Assembly: GCA_963691815.1 (NCBI GenBank)
Contig: OY829660.1
Span: 604,331-668,330, forward strand
DNA from: Echiichthys vipera
Lineage: Eukaryota; Chordata; Actinopteri; Perciformes; Trachinidae
Length of the DNA stretch: 64,000 nt
Direction of reading: 5' to 3'
The stretch's first letter is position 1; each line of letters starts with the position of its first letter. The translations under genes and the position numbers were made by a program. Positions 1-10,021 of the stretch are shown here, one piece after another. The notes under the pieces are model-generated. The model ran no database searches. It was not told where the DNA came from and was given only the letters and a program-made list of their open reading frames with translations.

Positions 1-1617
1 GACTCTCGTCCTCGGGCAGGTAGTCCGGCAGGTCCACGTTCTGCTCCGTCTGCACGGAGCCGTCCTCCGCCAACGGGATCAGAACCTGAAGACAGAAACT
101 TCTGTTGACTCTCAGAAAGAAAGCGACACTGAAGGATCTGGTGCTAACGGAGTCCCACAGGGCGGCCTGTTGGGTCCTCTCCTGATCTCAGTGTTTCACT
201 ATGAAGTCAGTCTGTGCTGCTGTTACCTACAGATCACCGTTCTTTACCGACGGCTCAGGAAATTAGACGGATCTCCGGGACGTACGAATGTGTCTTGATA
301 GGATTGGGTGATTGGACGGACATATCGTAACAAAGCTAACCTCTTATCTCGCTGAAAGACAGAAATTTAATTGAAAAGGCGTTTTCAGATTCCTCTGCTG
401 AAGGAGCGAACGTCTTTTGTACTCACACTACCTGGGCCTCGGAGAATGCTTCTTGCTGCCTATACGTCATCACGCCGTAACACGTCACACGCATTGATGA
501 CGTCATGGCGATGCGTGGCTTTGTTTCCAGATCTTTCCGTAGACCTCGGAGTTTTTGTGCGTCTTGTCGACTGTTTTTGAATCTTTTCATCGACCAAATC
601 TGCAGTAAACACTCCACCTCCGCATCACACCAACGTGAACCTTTCACCGCCATTGTTTGAAATGTCCGCGCATGGTCCCTCCTTCTTTTTTCTACGTCCC
701 AACAGGCGCACAGGAAATGACCTCAGAACCGCCGTAGGCCTCGTGCTCGTACACGTGCGCACGCTCGTGCTCGTACACGTGCGCACGCTCGTGCTCGTAC
801 ACGTGCAAACGTGCTTTACTAAAGCCCACCTCTCCCAAACGGGCCGTGGACGGCAAGCGTGCCGCTCCTAGACGTGGTACGGTTGCACTCACACTGGTCA
901 AAGGAACCAGACTTTAGCCGTGACACGTGCTGGGGCACGGCACGGAGGCACAGTGGGAGGGCGCCCTGAGTCATATATTGATCACAAATGATTTAATCAG
1001 ATCAAATGGAATAAAAACGCAACTTTAACTTATTGATGACTCATCTCATTTTTCTCGCTGAGTCGAGCAGTGAAGCAGTTTAGTCACATCAAGAGCGGAA
1101 GAGGTTCAGAGACAGGAACACAGAGAACAGATGAACACGGGGACTTTAAGTGGTTTCACGGAGCGTCTGGTGTTTTGATTTTGAGTCGTGACGTCTTTGA
1201 AACTGAAACTCACCTCGTCTCCGTTCTCTGCTTTCACCACCTGCTGAGCCGTCATCACCTGAGTGGACGCGATCGCCGACGCCAGAGCCTGAAAAAAGAC
1301 AGAGACGGCGTTTGTCTCTTAACCCTTTAGCGTCCTCACTAAGACAAAAGCAATAGATGTTGTTTAACTTCTTTGGGTGAGTAAAAACAAAGCTGGACAC
1401 ACTGAACACGACAGTCAGAGGCAGTGATGCGGTCTGGTCTCACCTCGGCCTTCAGGTCTGAGCGGATGCGGACGATGCATCTCTTGACGGTCATCTGGAA
1501 GGTGAAGCTGATGACTCCTCTGATCCTCAGCAGAGCCTCCTCACACAGACTCCTCCGGCCCTGGGCCACAGGACGCACACCGTTAAGATCACACACACAC
1601 ACACACACACGCGCACG

Positions 1618-1649
<32 letters not shown>

Positions 1650-2710
1650 CACACACACAGAGTTCACGCTCTCAGCGCCTCCTCACCGAGTCGTCCAGGC
1701 CGTCGATGTGCAGCACCACGGTCTTGGCTCTCTTGTTGCTGGAGCCCAGGAAGAACTGGGCTTTGCGGCGGCCGCTGACCGCCTCCTCCGCCGGCCCCGA
1801 GGCGCCGTTCTCAGACGCCTGCAGGAGCTCGTAGATCTCCGACGCCAGCAGCTTGGTCTCTCCGGGGGTCGTGGACCTGGACGACGGGACGAGAGGAAGC
1901 GTTCACCGACCAACAGAACGTGTTCAGAGACGAGAGAAGGTGCACGCCGTGTTTCTGTGACTGTGGTTAAAACCACAGTTCACCCGCTCACACGGCGACA
2001 GCAGAAGCTACCGGAACAACTACAAAACCACTTCTGTCATTCATTCAACCTCCAACCCTCATTTACAGCGACATGGAGTTAAATTACAGAGAAACTGAAG
2101 AAGAAGCAAAGTCAACGTGAGAAAAGCAGAAAGACCTTCATCTGATTGGCTGGTTTGGCCCGTGTGTTGGTGACAGACAGATGGTTTATCCAATCAGAAA
2201 CCAGGATTTTAACCCCGCCCCCAAAGATCTTTAAACCAGAGTTCAGATGGATCTGCTGAGACCACGAGAGCCTGGAGACTCAACCATCTGGACTCAGGTC
2301 CGTCTGAGATCGGATCCCAAACGTTAGACTGTGAAAACTGAACCTGAGTGGATGAGACGCAGAACTCACTTGTGCACGACGTTCTGGAGGCTCAGGATCA
2401 TCCCCAGCTCCCCCTTCAGCTTCTCCCGGTTGGCTCGGCACTCTGCCAGGTACCGGATCGCCTGGGGACGACAGCCAATCACAGTTAAGAGCGAGGACAG
2501 CGGCGTGACAGTGACCCGGCTCATCTATGTGCAGGCGGAGCAGCTCACCAGCAGGGCGGAGTAGACCACCTGAGGGCTGGGGTTGTCCAGGAACAGGATG
2601 AGGCCCGGCAGGCAGCCCTGGTCCTGGACGATGGCCCGGCGGTTCATGGGGTCGGCGGCCAGGTCCCTCAGCTGGTTGACCACGACCAGGGCGTCCGGCT
2701 CGGCGCTCAT
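1..2710 (-). CDS. armc1: armc1, armadillo repeat-containing protein 1 (C-terminus cut by window edge)
   Basis: Six coding exons on the minus strand: 2710-2549, 2461-2370, 1876-1687, 1560-1444, 1288-1214 and 85-1 (continues off the window). All introns are GT-AG and phases match. The peptide starts MSAEPDALVVVNQLRDLAAD and includes AIRYLAECRANREK, KRAKTVVLHIDGLDD, VISFTFQMTVKRCIVRIRSD and DLPDYLPEDES, which I recognise as ARMC1 from knowledge of the vertebrate protein. ARMC1 is an armadillo-repeat protein, reported to act at mitochondria. About 240 residues are present; the last 40-50 lie outside. ATG 2710 is chosen because it opens the conserved MSxEPDAL motif. The human protein has a few more N-terminal residues, and a three-codon uORF (MGE, stop) sits just upstream. 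A likely 5' acceptor is near 2743. No breaks are seen. It is transcribed away from the V array and marks its edge. Confidence 0.93.
410..975. mobile_element. Nonautonomous DNA-transposon-like repeat in armc1 intron 5
   Basis: Related copies lie at 11774-12326, about 16706-17180 and about 36400-36690. They share an end rich in ACTCACACT, the stretch around CATCACGCCGTAACACGTCA, and a CTCGTGCTCGTACACGTGC core. Short open frames inside are not conserved between copies, so no coding role is supported. Ends are set by similarity to the 11.8-kb copy and are approximate. Confidence 0.55.
740..806. repeat. 24-bp tandem repeat, about 2.7 copies
   Basis: The unit reads CTCGTGCTCGTACACGTGCG followed by CACG. 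The copy of the host element at 12.1 kb carries fewer units, so the tract varies between copies. Confidence 0.75.
1588..1662. repeat. (CA)n microsatellite in armc1 intron 3
   Basis: A run of CA dinucleotides with a few CG interruptions, between armc1 exons 3 (1687-1876) and 4 (1444-1560). Confidence 0.95.
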
Positions 2711-3179
2711 GGCTCACGCTCACTCACCCATGCACGGAGAAACTGGGGACGGCAGCAGAAAGGTGAGACGGGTCAGAACCAGAGGAGGGCCGATCGGATC
2801 TGGACCGGGTCTGGTTCTGGCTCCGGGCTCCAGACTCACGGACTCAGACCCAGAACAGCTGCTTAGAACATTTACACCTGTACATTTACACATGTTCTGG
2901 TTTCACATTTAAATATTTGATCTACAGTTTTCTACTTAATTTACACTTATTATTATTATTATATTTTTATTTATTTTTCATTATTCTATTTGAAGTATTC
3001 TACGTAATTTTAGTTATTTTATTTTTATTGAATAAAATCCAAAAAGAATGAAAAATATCCCAAAAGAATGTGTTGATATGAGTCATAATGGTAAACATTA
3101 TTATTATAATTATTAATAATATTCCCCAGAACAGCGTCACGTGCCTGCAGACACACGCTCGTGCCTTTGGGGCGCGTGA
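2711..3179. other. armc1 upstream/first-intron region, no further gene seen
   Basis: The left part may hold 5' UTR of the first coding exon (possible acceptor at 2743-2745, minus strand). From about 2890 to 3125 the DNA is AT-rich with TTATTATTATT runs. No coding signal. Confidence 0.5.
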
Positions 3180-3670
3180 TCAGCACACACGGTGATGGAG
3201 GACCGGGGCACCGGGGCACCGGGGCACCGGGGGACCGGGAGCGGCCGCTGTCACCCTGTCAGGCCGGCTCTCGGGGCGTCTACCTCGGCTCTGAACAGCC
3301 GCTGTGTGAGGGATGCTAATGCTAATGCTAACAGCTCTCACCTCTGACGGCTCCGAGCTAACAGCTAACAGCTAACAGCTAACGGCTAACGTTAGCGTTA
3401 GCGGGGCGCTGCTCCTCTCCCGCCGGCCCGCGGGGATCCACACACGAGCTCCGGCTCCGGTCACAGTTAGAACCACGGTAAACACGGTCACGGTGCCGGT
3501 TCCGGTGTCCGTGAAGTAAATAAACCGGAGACTCTTCCTGCTGAGGGGAACCGGGCGGACACGGATCAGCATGGACGCCTGTGATTGGATGGCGAGCCGC
3601 CCCCGGGCTGAGCTGGCCTGTGATTGGATGGAGACCCGCCCCTGGAGTGAGCGGACCAATCAGAGGCTTT
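3180..3670 (-). promoter_or_regulatory. Probable armc1 CpG-rich promoter/5' region
   Basis: GC- and CpG-rich DNA with repeated GGGGCACC near 3205-3230, CCCGCCCC GC-box motifs and several ATTGG/CCAAT motifs between 3580 and 3662, just upstream of armc1. This is typical of a housekeeping promoter. The strand is inferred from position; no transcription start is visible. Confidence 0.5.
3313..3402. repeat. Short GCTAAC/GCTAAT repeats
   Basis: Imperfect tandem copies of GCTAATGCTAA and AGCTAACAGCTAAC inside the armc1 upstream region, ending in a GCTAACGTTAGC inverted motif. Confidence 0.7.
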
Positions 3671-3705
3671 GTTGTTAAAGGGCCAACGCCCTGAGGGTCT
3701 TTCAT

Positions 3706-4385
3706 CTGGAATAATTATATTTAATATCTTTAAATAATTATATTAAATATCTTTAAATAATTATATTAAATATCTTTAAATAATTATATTTAATATCTTT
3801 AAATAATTATATTTAATATCTTTAAATAATTACATTTAATATCTTTAAATAATTATATTTAATATCTTTAAATAATTATATTTAATATCTTTAAAATAAT
3901 TATATTTAATATCTTTAAATAATTATATTAAATATCTTTAAATAATTATATTTAATATCTTTAAAATAATTATATTTAATATCTTTAAATAATTATATTT
4001 AATATCTTTAAATAATTACATTTAATATCTTTAAATAATTATATTTAATATCTTTAAATAATTACATTTAATATCTTTAAATAATTATATTTAATATCTT
4101 TAAATAATTATATTTAATATCTTTAAATAATTATATTTAATATCTTTAAAATAATTATATTTAATATCTTTAAATAATTACATTTAATATCTTTAAATAA
4201 TTATATTTAATATCTTTAAATAATTATATTTAATATCTTTAAATAATTATATTTAATATCTTTAAATAATTATATTTAATATCTTTAAATAATTACATTT
4301 AATATCTTTAAATAATTACATTTAATATCTTTAAATAATTACATTTAATATCTTTAAATAATTATATTTAATATCTTTAAAATAT
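3706..4385. repeat. AT-rich minisatellite, 23-bp unit, about 29 copies
   Basis: The unit is TAATTATATTTAATATCTTT plus AAA, with scattered T-to-A or T-to-C variants and a few units one base longer. It abuts a GC-rich minisatellite of unrelated sequence at 4386. Confidence 0.95.
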
Positions 4386-4900
4386 CCACAGGGTGAACGT
4401 GCAGACCCGGTCCACGGGGGGAACGTGCAGACCCGGTCCACAGGGGGAACGTGCAGACCCGGTCCACGGGGGGAACGTGCAGACCCGGTCCACGGGGTGA
4501 ACGTGCAGACCCGGTCCTCGGGGTGAACGTGCAGACCCGGTCCACAGGGTGAACCTGCAGACCCGGTCCTCAGGGTGAACCTGCAGACCCGGTCCACAGG
4601 GTGAACCTGCAGACCCGGTCCTCAGGGTAAACGTGCAGACCCGGTCCTCGGGGTAAACGTGCAGACCCGGTCCTCGGGGTAAACCTGCAGACCCGGTCCA
4701 CGGGGTGAACGTGCAGACCCGGTCCACGGGGTGAACGTGCAGACCCGGTCCACGGGATGAACGTGCAGACCCGGTCCACGGGGTGAACGTGCAGACCCGG
4801 TCCACGGGGTGAACGTGCAGACCCGGTCCACGGGGTGAACGTGCAGACCCGGTCCACGGGGTGAACGTGCAGACCCGGTCCACGGGGTGAACGTGCAGAC
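4386..4900. repeat. GC-rich minisatellite, 26-bp unit, about 20 copies
   Basis: The unit contains GTGAACGTGCAGACCCGGTC then CACGGG. It has no stop in several minus-strand frames, which explains the repetitive 'RVCTFTPWTGSARSP' open frames; these are not genes. The right edge at about 4900 is also where the duplicated 5' flank of family A begins (compare 53605). Confidence 0.95.
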
Positions 4901-4994
4901 TATGTTCAATCAGCGAATCTGGACTTTTAAAAACTTTTAAAAAACAACATAAATTCAACAGATACAAATAAGATCATCTGTGTTTCTCTCGGGC

Positions 4995-5065
4995 TGATTT
5001 CTTGTGGTGTACCACAGGGTTCATTCCTAGGTCCTCTCATTTTATATTCACATTTGGCTTTTAGA
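4995..5065 (+). mobile_element. LINE reverse-transcriptase scrap in A1 upstream flank
   Basis: The frame reads a CGVPQGSxLGP motif, a hallmark of non-LTR reverse transcriptase. The same scrap recurs at about 10888-10950, 14427-14487 and 53712-53780, always in V-gene flanks. It is too short to assign to a clade. Confidence 0.6.
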
Positions 5066-5249
5066 TCAACTTATTTATGAAAATGCTTTGTTGAAGATTA
5101 TGATAGATTCTTTTAAAGTATGGTTCTTATGTCAGCTGCTGAAATAGCCAATTGGTTTTCACACCTTCCTGAAATTGAATGATGAAGGAAACACCAGAAA
5201 ACAAGCTTCCCACCTTCAGCTGGGACCAAATGCTGCTACCAGTCTGTGA

Positions 5250-5407
5250 CCAGGAGGAAGTTTAACTGAGAGAAGAGGAAATACAGATGTGAGAGGAGAC
5301 GGAGAGACTCAGGGAGGAGCTCAACTGTTACTGAACTATAGAAGAGAGAGGAACTTCTATATTCAACAGAGTTCAACACACAAACATCAACATCACCTTT
5401 ATCCAAC
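5250..5407 (+). promoter_or_regulatory. Conserved 5' flank/promoter region of family A V genes
   Basis: About 150 bp directly before the leader ATG is nearly invariant at all 13 family A units (motifs CAGATGTGAGAGGAGACGGA, GAACTATAGAAGAGAGAGG and CATCACCTTTATCCAAC). The conservation and position suggest promoter plus 5' UTR. No experimental start is known; the TATA-like ACTATAG is only a suggestion. Confidence 0.5.
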
Positions 5408-5856
5408 ATGCTGTCACTGCATCATTGTGTGTTTCCTCTGGTTCTTTACGTTCTAACAGGTATGTTGGATTATGCAGCCTGAAAAGGTTTAATTCCAATA
5501 TAATGTGAATCATTTATGAGTCTTTTACAACATGATATATCTGAGTGATCTCTTCCTTTAGGTGTCAGCTGTGAAGAACTCACTCCATCAAAGAAAGAAG
5601 AGTCCAGTTTAGAAGGCAGCCCTGTGACTCTGTCCTACACTTACTCCAAACAAGCAACTGCTGGTGATGAGTTTTACTGGTATCGACAATATCCAGGAAA
5701 ACCACCAGAGTTCATCATCTCTCATCTAGCAACAGGAGCAGTAATGGATTCTCAAATCCCAGGACTGAAGATTAAAGTGGATCAAAACCAAATCAACATG
5801 AGCATCTCCTCTGCTGCAGTGACAGACTCTGCTGTGTACTACTGTGCTCTGCAGCC
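5408..5856 (+). CDS. TRAV/TRDV V segment, family A copy 1 (A1)
   Basis: Leader exon 5408-5459 (MLSLHHCVFPLVLYVLT), 102-bp intron, V exon 5562-5856. The heptamer CACAGTG is at 5857 and the RSS runs to 5895. It encodes the V domain of a TCR alpha or delta chain, ending YYCALQ. Trp of FR2 (FYWYRQYPGKPPEF) and the second Cys are present. The expected first Cys is Tyr (codon 5636-5638, VTLSYTYS). CDR1 region KQATAGDEF, CDR2 region HLATGAVMDSQIPGL. The open frame continues past the RSS to 6019, but that is germline flank. This is the first V segment after armc1. Confidence 0.93.
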
Positions 5857-5895
5857 CACAGTGACAGGAAACACCAAAACTCTGCACAAAAACCT
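5857..5895 (+). promoter_or_regulatory. 23-type recombination signal sequence (shared class, example A1)
   Basis: Consensus heptamer CACAGTG (5857-5863), then ACAAAAACC at 5886-5894 after a 22-bp spacer; CAAAAACCT one base on gives exactly 23. The same RSS, with only two variable spacer sites, follows every intact A, B, C, E, F and G V exon. It directs RAG cutting at the heptamer edge. Confidence 0.92.
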
Positions 5896-6129
5896 TTGGA
5901 GCAAAGACAACACAATACTCCACAACGTCCACCAGAGGGACTCACACACTGTTACACTAAAGTTCTATGTTATGATGAAGACTAGAATCACTTTTCCCTC
6001 TGACAGCATTGTAATGTAAAGCCTTAGAAATTAAAGGACTAAAATGTTTCTTTTGCATATTTTCAGTTTCCTGGTTATAAAAACGTATGAACTGCCTCAG
6101 AAAAACATCTCACGATTAAGAACTTTAAT

Positions 6130-7075
6130 GCACCTTACGCTGATACTTGCACACACATCATCAGCGATGGACCTGGGTTCTCAGGGTGTTTCCGGTCTTA
6201 TCATCGGAGACCCTTCTCCCCCAGGCGACCCAACCAGGGGCCATCAACCCCCCGGTTTGTGTACATGTAGCACGCACCACGGATCCCCCTACGGATCCAC
6301 AGCCACCGTGAGGCTTTTTCTGCAACCTCAAGAATGTTCTTAGTGGCTCTCCTCAGCTGCAGTCCTCTAATACCGAGGGGTTTGAACCCTCTCTGGAGTG
6401 AACGTCCTGTGAAACCTCTGCACCCGATCTCCACAGGCTCACAGCAGCTTTCCAGCCGTTGCTCCCGCACTCACTGGTGAGCTCAGCATACTCGGCCCTC
6501 TTGCGCTCGTTGGCCTCATCAGTCGGGTCCTCCCATGGGACGGTCAGTTCTAGCAGGACCTCTTGATTGGTGGACTCTGATGTTAAGACCATATCTGGGC
6601 GGAGTGAAGTGGTAGCCATGTTCGCTGGGAACTTGCCTTCCCAGGTCAACTTGGAGCTGCCAGTCGCGAGCGGTAGCGAGGAGCCCTCCTGAAACGTTGG
6701 GCTGATGGTTTACCTTCTGCCCCGATTTAACAAACGTGACTAACTGCTTCGGGGCAACCTGGGTCTTGCTGCTCTGTATCGCTGTGCAGATGGAATCCGC
6801 CAAGGATTTTAAAACTTGGTCGTGGCGCCAGCGATACCTCGCCTCTCCTAACGCTTTTAGGCAGACGCTGAAATGTGCTCCGCTGTGCCCCTCCTCAGGC
6901 ACGACTTGCACTCAGGAGTGTCTGCCAGGCCCCAGGTGTGAAGGTTTGCCGGACTCGGGAGAACGTCGTAGACCGACTGGATGAGAAACTTTGTGTGCAG
7001 AGGTTCAGCTCTCCAGAACTCTGCCCAGGTGAGTTTGCGAGGGTCCGCATGCTCCCATCTAGTCCAGGCCCCTTG
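6130..7075 (-). mobile_element. 3' fragment of an endonuclease-type LINE (copy 1)
   Basis: Read on the minus strand: a C-x2-C...H zinc-knuckle-like stretch (near 6950-6880, TPECKSC), then RPDMVL and LLELTVPWED (near 6600-6520), then RRATKNILEVAEKASRWLWI near 6350-6280. The PD...E pattern is what is expected of the restriction-like endonuclease at the C-terminus of R2/NeSL/HERO-type LINEs. Frameshifts make it nonfunctional. Near-identical copies precede E4 (41.1-42.05 kb) and E6 (61.85-62.85 kb), so it was duplicated with the V genes. Confidence 0.7.
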
Positions 7076-7080
7076 TCACA

Positions 7081-7282
7081 TCAGTGACCTAAACATTCAA
7101 AATGAGCAAAAGCACATCATCTGGCCCCGCCCACTGACCTTTAACTCAGCCAATGAGATTCTTCCTGTCTCCAGAGCAGAAGTGTTTGAGGAACAACAAT
7201 CAGCTTGATGTTGAGGAGAAGGGCTGTGCAGCAGAGAGGCTGTTTCCTGTTTTCATTCTACTGCAGTGGAAGAACATTGTTC
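7081..7282 (+). promoter_or_regulatory. Conserved 5' flank/promoter region of family E V genes
   Basis: About 200 bp shared by all six E copies, with a GC box (CCCCGCCCAC) and a CCAAT box (CAGCCAATGAGA) spaced about 20 bp apart before the leader. A promoter role is inferred from conservation and position. Confidence 0.5.
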
Positions 7283-7883
7283 ATGTGCCGTCTGTTTGGC
7301 TTCAACAACTCCAAAGACATGTTGCTTTACCTCTTTTTACTGTTCTCTCACTTTATAGGTGAGTGTTAGAACAGAGACCCAAGTGTCATTAACCTGCTGT
7401 ATTAACCACAGATTCAGTTTACATTTCAGAACTACACTTTCATCTGTGTAAGGAAACCATTTAGAGGAAGACATTTGTTTTTTATGCATCTTAAAATGAT
7501 TGATGATGAAGGAAAACCAGAACCTCTATTGAGTGTCTGGATGTTGGGATCTCTTGCAGACTGACTGACATGAATAATACTCATTTTGCAGCCCTGGGTT
7601 CCATGAACAGCATAAAGCAGGAAAGTACTGAAGAACATGTTGCAGAGGGCAGAAACATCAACCTCAACTGTACATATGAGGGTGTTATCTACAGTATCCA
7701 GTGGTACCGACAATACCAGAGATCCAGACCAGAGTTCCTGCTCTACATCACAGAGGGAGGACAGATTCATCCAACTGTTTCTGATTTCTCAGCTCACATC
7801 AACAAAACAACAAAACGTGTTGATCTGGAGATCATCTCAACTAAAGAGACTGACTCTGCTGTGTACTACTGTGCTGTGAGGCC
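7283..7883 (+). CDS. TRAV/TRDV V segment, family E copy 1 (E1)
   Basis: Leader exon ends at 7358 and may start at ATG 7319 (MLLYLFLLFSHFI, a compact signal peptide) or at in-frame ATG 7283, twelve codons earlier. The 233-bp intron is followed by V exon 7592-7883; RSS 7884-7922. First Cys (INLNCTYEG), FR2 Trp (IQWYRQY) and YYCAVR are all present. CDR1 region EGVIYS; CDR2 region ITEGGQIH. E1, E2 and E5 encode the same V domain. It is followed 255 bp later by the leader of D1, a pairing repeated for E2, E3 and E4. Confidence 0.92.
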
Positions 7884-8137
7884 CACAGTGACAGGAAACA
7901 CCAAAACTCTGCACAAAAACCTTTGGAGCAAAGACAACACAATACTCCACAACGTCCACCAGAGGGACTCACACACTGTTAGACTCAGGGGCGACATTAT
8001 CAAGTAGGCGGTGCACTACTTGTGCACTGTGTTCAACCATTGAGTGAATAATAAGTGGTGCTGTGAAGAGAACAAGTGTCAGAGTGAATGTTGAACATCA
8101 GCTAGTTTCTCCTGGTGATGGAAACCTGGTTGTAGAG

Positions 8138-8664
8138 ATGGAACATTGGCTGTGGATTATTCTTGCTGCTCTTTTCTTTGGTGAGACACAAACAACAACA
8201 TGTTTCCTTCTTTTCTACAGATTTATGTAAAGTGGAGTTCAGAGCAGGAGTCTGTCTGTCTGTGTCCACAGAGGAACACTGGACAGTTGACGTTTCCACT
8301 GTTTTCTCCTCTCAGCCTCATGAACAATGTCGGTCTAACGGCTTCATGTTCTCTACTTTTTCAGGACTGATAGCTGGAGACAACATCTCTCCTGTAGAAG
8401 ATGAAGTCAGTGAAAGAGAAGGAGAATCCGTCACACTCACATGTCAATATGAGACAAGTGACAGCTCTGTTTGGCTTCACTGGTACAGACATCATTCTGA
8501 CCTTCAGGCTCCTCAGTTTATACTCTGGAAAGATGCAAAAAGAAATACACATGAATATATTCCTGATGAGCGTTATGAATCCAAAACATCAGAGACATCA
8601 ACTGAACTGACCATAAAGAGACTAACCCTGGCAGACACAGCTCTCTACTACTGTGCTCTAGAAA
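8138..8664 (+). CDS. TRAV/TRDV V segment, family D copy 1 (D1)
   Basis: Leader exon 8138-8180 (MEHWLWIILAALFF), 184-bp intron, V exon 8365-8664 ending YYCALE. First Cys (VTLTCQYE), FR2 Trp (LHWYRHH) and second Cys are present. CDR1 region SDSSVW; CDR2 region KDAKRNTHEY. The RSS (8665-8703) differs from all other families and has an exact 23-bp spacer. The same leader exon is also used by family C. The open frame entering the intron upstream is not coding. Confidence 0.92.
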
Positions 8665-8703
8665 CACAGTGATCCAAAGTGTAGAAGAGGCCGTACAAAA
8701 ACC
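8665..8703 (+). promoter_or_regulatory. 23-RSS of family D
   Basis: Heptamer CACAGTG 8665-8671, 23-bp spacer (begins ATCCAAAGTGTAG), nonamer ACAAAAACC 8695-8703. The spacer and 3' flank have nothing in common with the cassette of families A, B, C, E, F and G. The same RSS follows D2, D3 and D4. Confidence 0.93.
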
Positions 8704-9083
8704 TGAACACAGATATGGGACTACTCTTCAAAGAGGAGGGAAGTGGGATTCACACCACAGCTTCATATCAGATGGATTCTGATGCTTCCTGTTTCATCAG
8801 AGTCACTGTGGTTACAGCTGCTAATGAAACACTGTGGGAGGATTCACATGAGCAGCAAATCCACATCACTCACAAACCAACTGGATGATGCTTCAAACAC
8901 CAGACACCATCACAACAAAGACATGGACCAAACTAACTCTCTCCATCAGCCCAGTACCCTGTGGGCCATGAGGCCACAATGAGCTCCTTCATCGTTCACT
9001 TTGCTCTGAAACAGATGGAGATACTCCCCAAATACTCTGAAACACTCGGCTAAACAATGAGACCCTGAATCACTACAACAGCA
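8704..9083 (+). other. Conserved 3' flank of family D
   Basis: About 370 bp that follow all four D copies nearly unchanged (25224-25612, 38688-39075, 43679-44075). Short open frames are present (e.g. 8743-8982) but have no recognisable domain. I see no gene. Confidence 0.6.
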
Positions 9084-9770
9084 GTTTATATTATCAGACA
9101 TGTTCACGAGTGAGGGGACGATGGAGCCTGAGTTTGGCCGGAGTATCGGAGCAGCGGGGGCGGAGCTGCAGTCGCTCTACCGCACCGTTGTGATGAACAG
9201 AGAGCTGAGGAAGGCAAAGCTCTGGATCTACCGCTCAGTCCTGGTTCCTACCCTCACCTGTGGTCATGAAAGCTGGGTCAGGACCCAAAGAACCAGGTCC
9301 AGGTCAGGACCCAAAGAACCAGGTCCAGGTCAGGACCCAAAGAACCAGGTCCAGGTCCAAGCGTGTGAACTGTGTTTCCTCAGGAGGGGGTCTGGAGTCT
9401 CCCTTAGAGAGAGGGGGAGAAGTTCAGCATCCGTGAGGAACTCGGAGTAGAGCCGCTGCTCCTTTGCGTTGAAAGGAGCCAGTTGAGGTGGTTCAGGATC
9501 ATCTGGTAAGGATGAACCCTGGGCGCCTCCCTAGGGAGGTGTTCCAGGCACGTCCAGCTGGGAGGAGGCCTCGGGGAAGACCCAGGACCAGGTGGAGAGA
9601 TTAGATCTCCACACTGGCCTGGGAACGCCTCAGGATCCCCCAGTTAGAGCTGGTTAATGTGGCCCGGGAAAGGGACGTTTGGGGTCCTTGCTGGAGCTGC
9701 TGCCCCTGAGACCTGATCCAGGATCAGAGGCTGGAGCTGCTGCCCCTGAGACCTGATCCTAATGTTCATC
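9084..9770 (+). mobile_element. LINE ORF2 3' tail remnant with internal minisatellite (copy 1)
   Basis: The translation has the order ELRKAKLWIYRSVLVPTLTC, HESWV, CFLRRGSGVSLRERGR and, in shifted frames, LRWFRIIW, RLPREVFQARPAGRRPRGRP-like and ARERDVWG-like stretches. This is the familiar C-terminal tail of a fish non-LTR ORF2. It is frameshifted and interrupted by three 26-bp repeats (9277-9354). Related copies are at 17500-18420 and 39084-39410. Confidence 0.6.
9277..9354. repeat. 26-bp tandem repeat in LINE remnant, 3 copies
   Basis: The unit is AGGACCCAAAGAACCAGGTC plus CAGGTC. There are three units here, six at 17.7 kb and five at 39.3 kb. Confidence 0.9.
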
Positions 9771-9923
9771 CAAGATGAGCGTCACCACTTCAGTATCAGA
9801 CCAAACGTGTCCCCTTCTGTTCCTGAGTCGTGGCGTTGAATGATAATGTGTTTGGTGTGAAGTTGTCAGAAGGGGGAATAACACAGGGCTGTGAATGAGC
9901 CCCGTCACTGTGATCAGGCTCCT

Positions 9924-10021
9924 CCTTCTAGTCCACAAACGTCGTGTTGATGAATACTAAAGAGAGAGAGCACAGCCTTCTTTATACTCGCTGTAGCTCA
10001 GAGTTCATCAACACTGCAGAT
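9924..10021 (+). promoter_or_regulatory. Conserved 5' flank/promoter region of family B V genes
   Basis: CTCCTTCTAGTCCACAAACG, GAGAGAGCACAGCC and a TATA-like CTTTATACTCGC precede the leader at all B copies. At B2 and B6 only the right half from GAGAGCACAGCC is left, joined to a LINE fragment. The promoter role is inferred. Confidence 0.45.

Noticed and set aside
635..901. Small frames with repeated VHVRTLVL residues
   Set aside because: They come from the 24-bp tandem repeat in the MITE-like element inside an armc1 intron.
2280..2723. A 147-codon Pro/Gly/Arg-rich minus-strand frame
   Set aside because: It is an out-of-frame reading of armc1 exons 1 and 2 and the intron between them.
4331..4967. 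Overlapping minus-strand frames with repeated TFTPWTGSARSP
   Set aside because: They are the translation of a 26-bp minisatellite in several frames at once.
5726..5932. A recurring minus-strand frame (MDVVEYCVVFAPKVFVQS...) opposite nearly every V 3' end
   Set aside because: It is the antisense of the shared RSS cassette; it repeats only because the cassette does. No promoter or splice signals.
5864..8694. Possible D or J segments near the RSSs
   Set aside because: No 12-bp-spacer RSS facing a short coding stretch, and no FGxG J motif with a splice donor, was found; the repeated flank after each RSS has neither.
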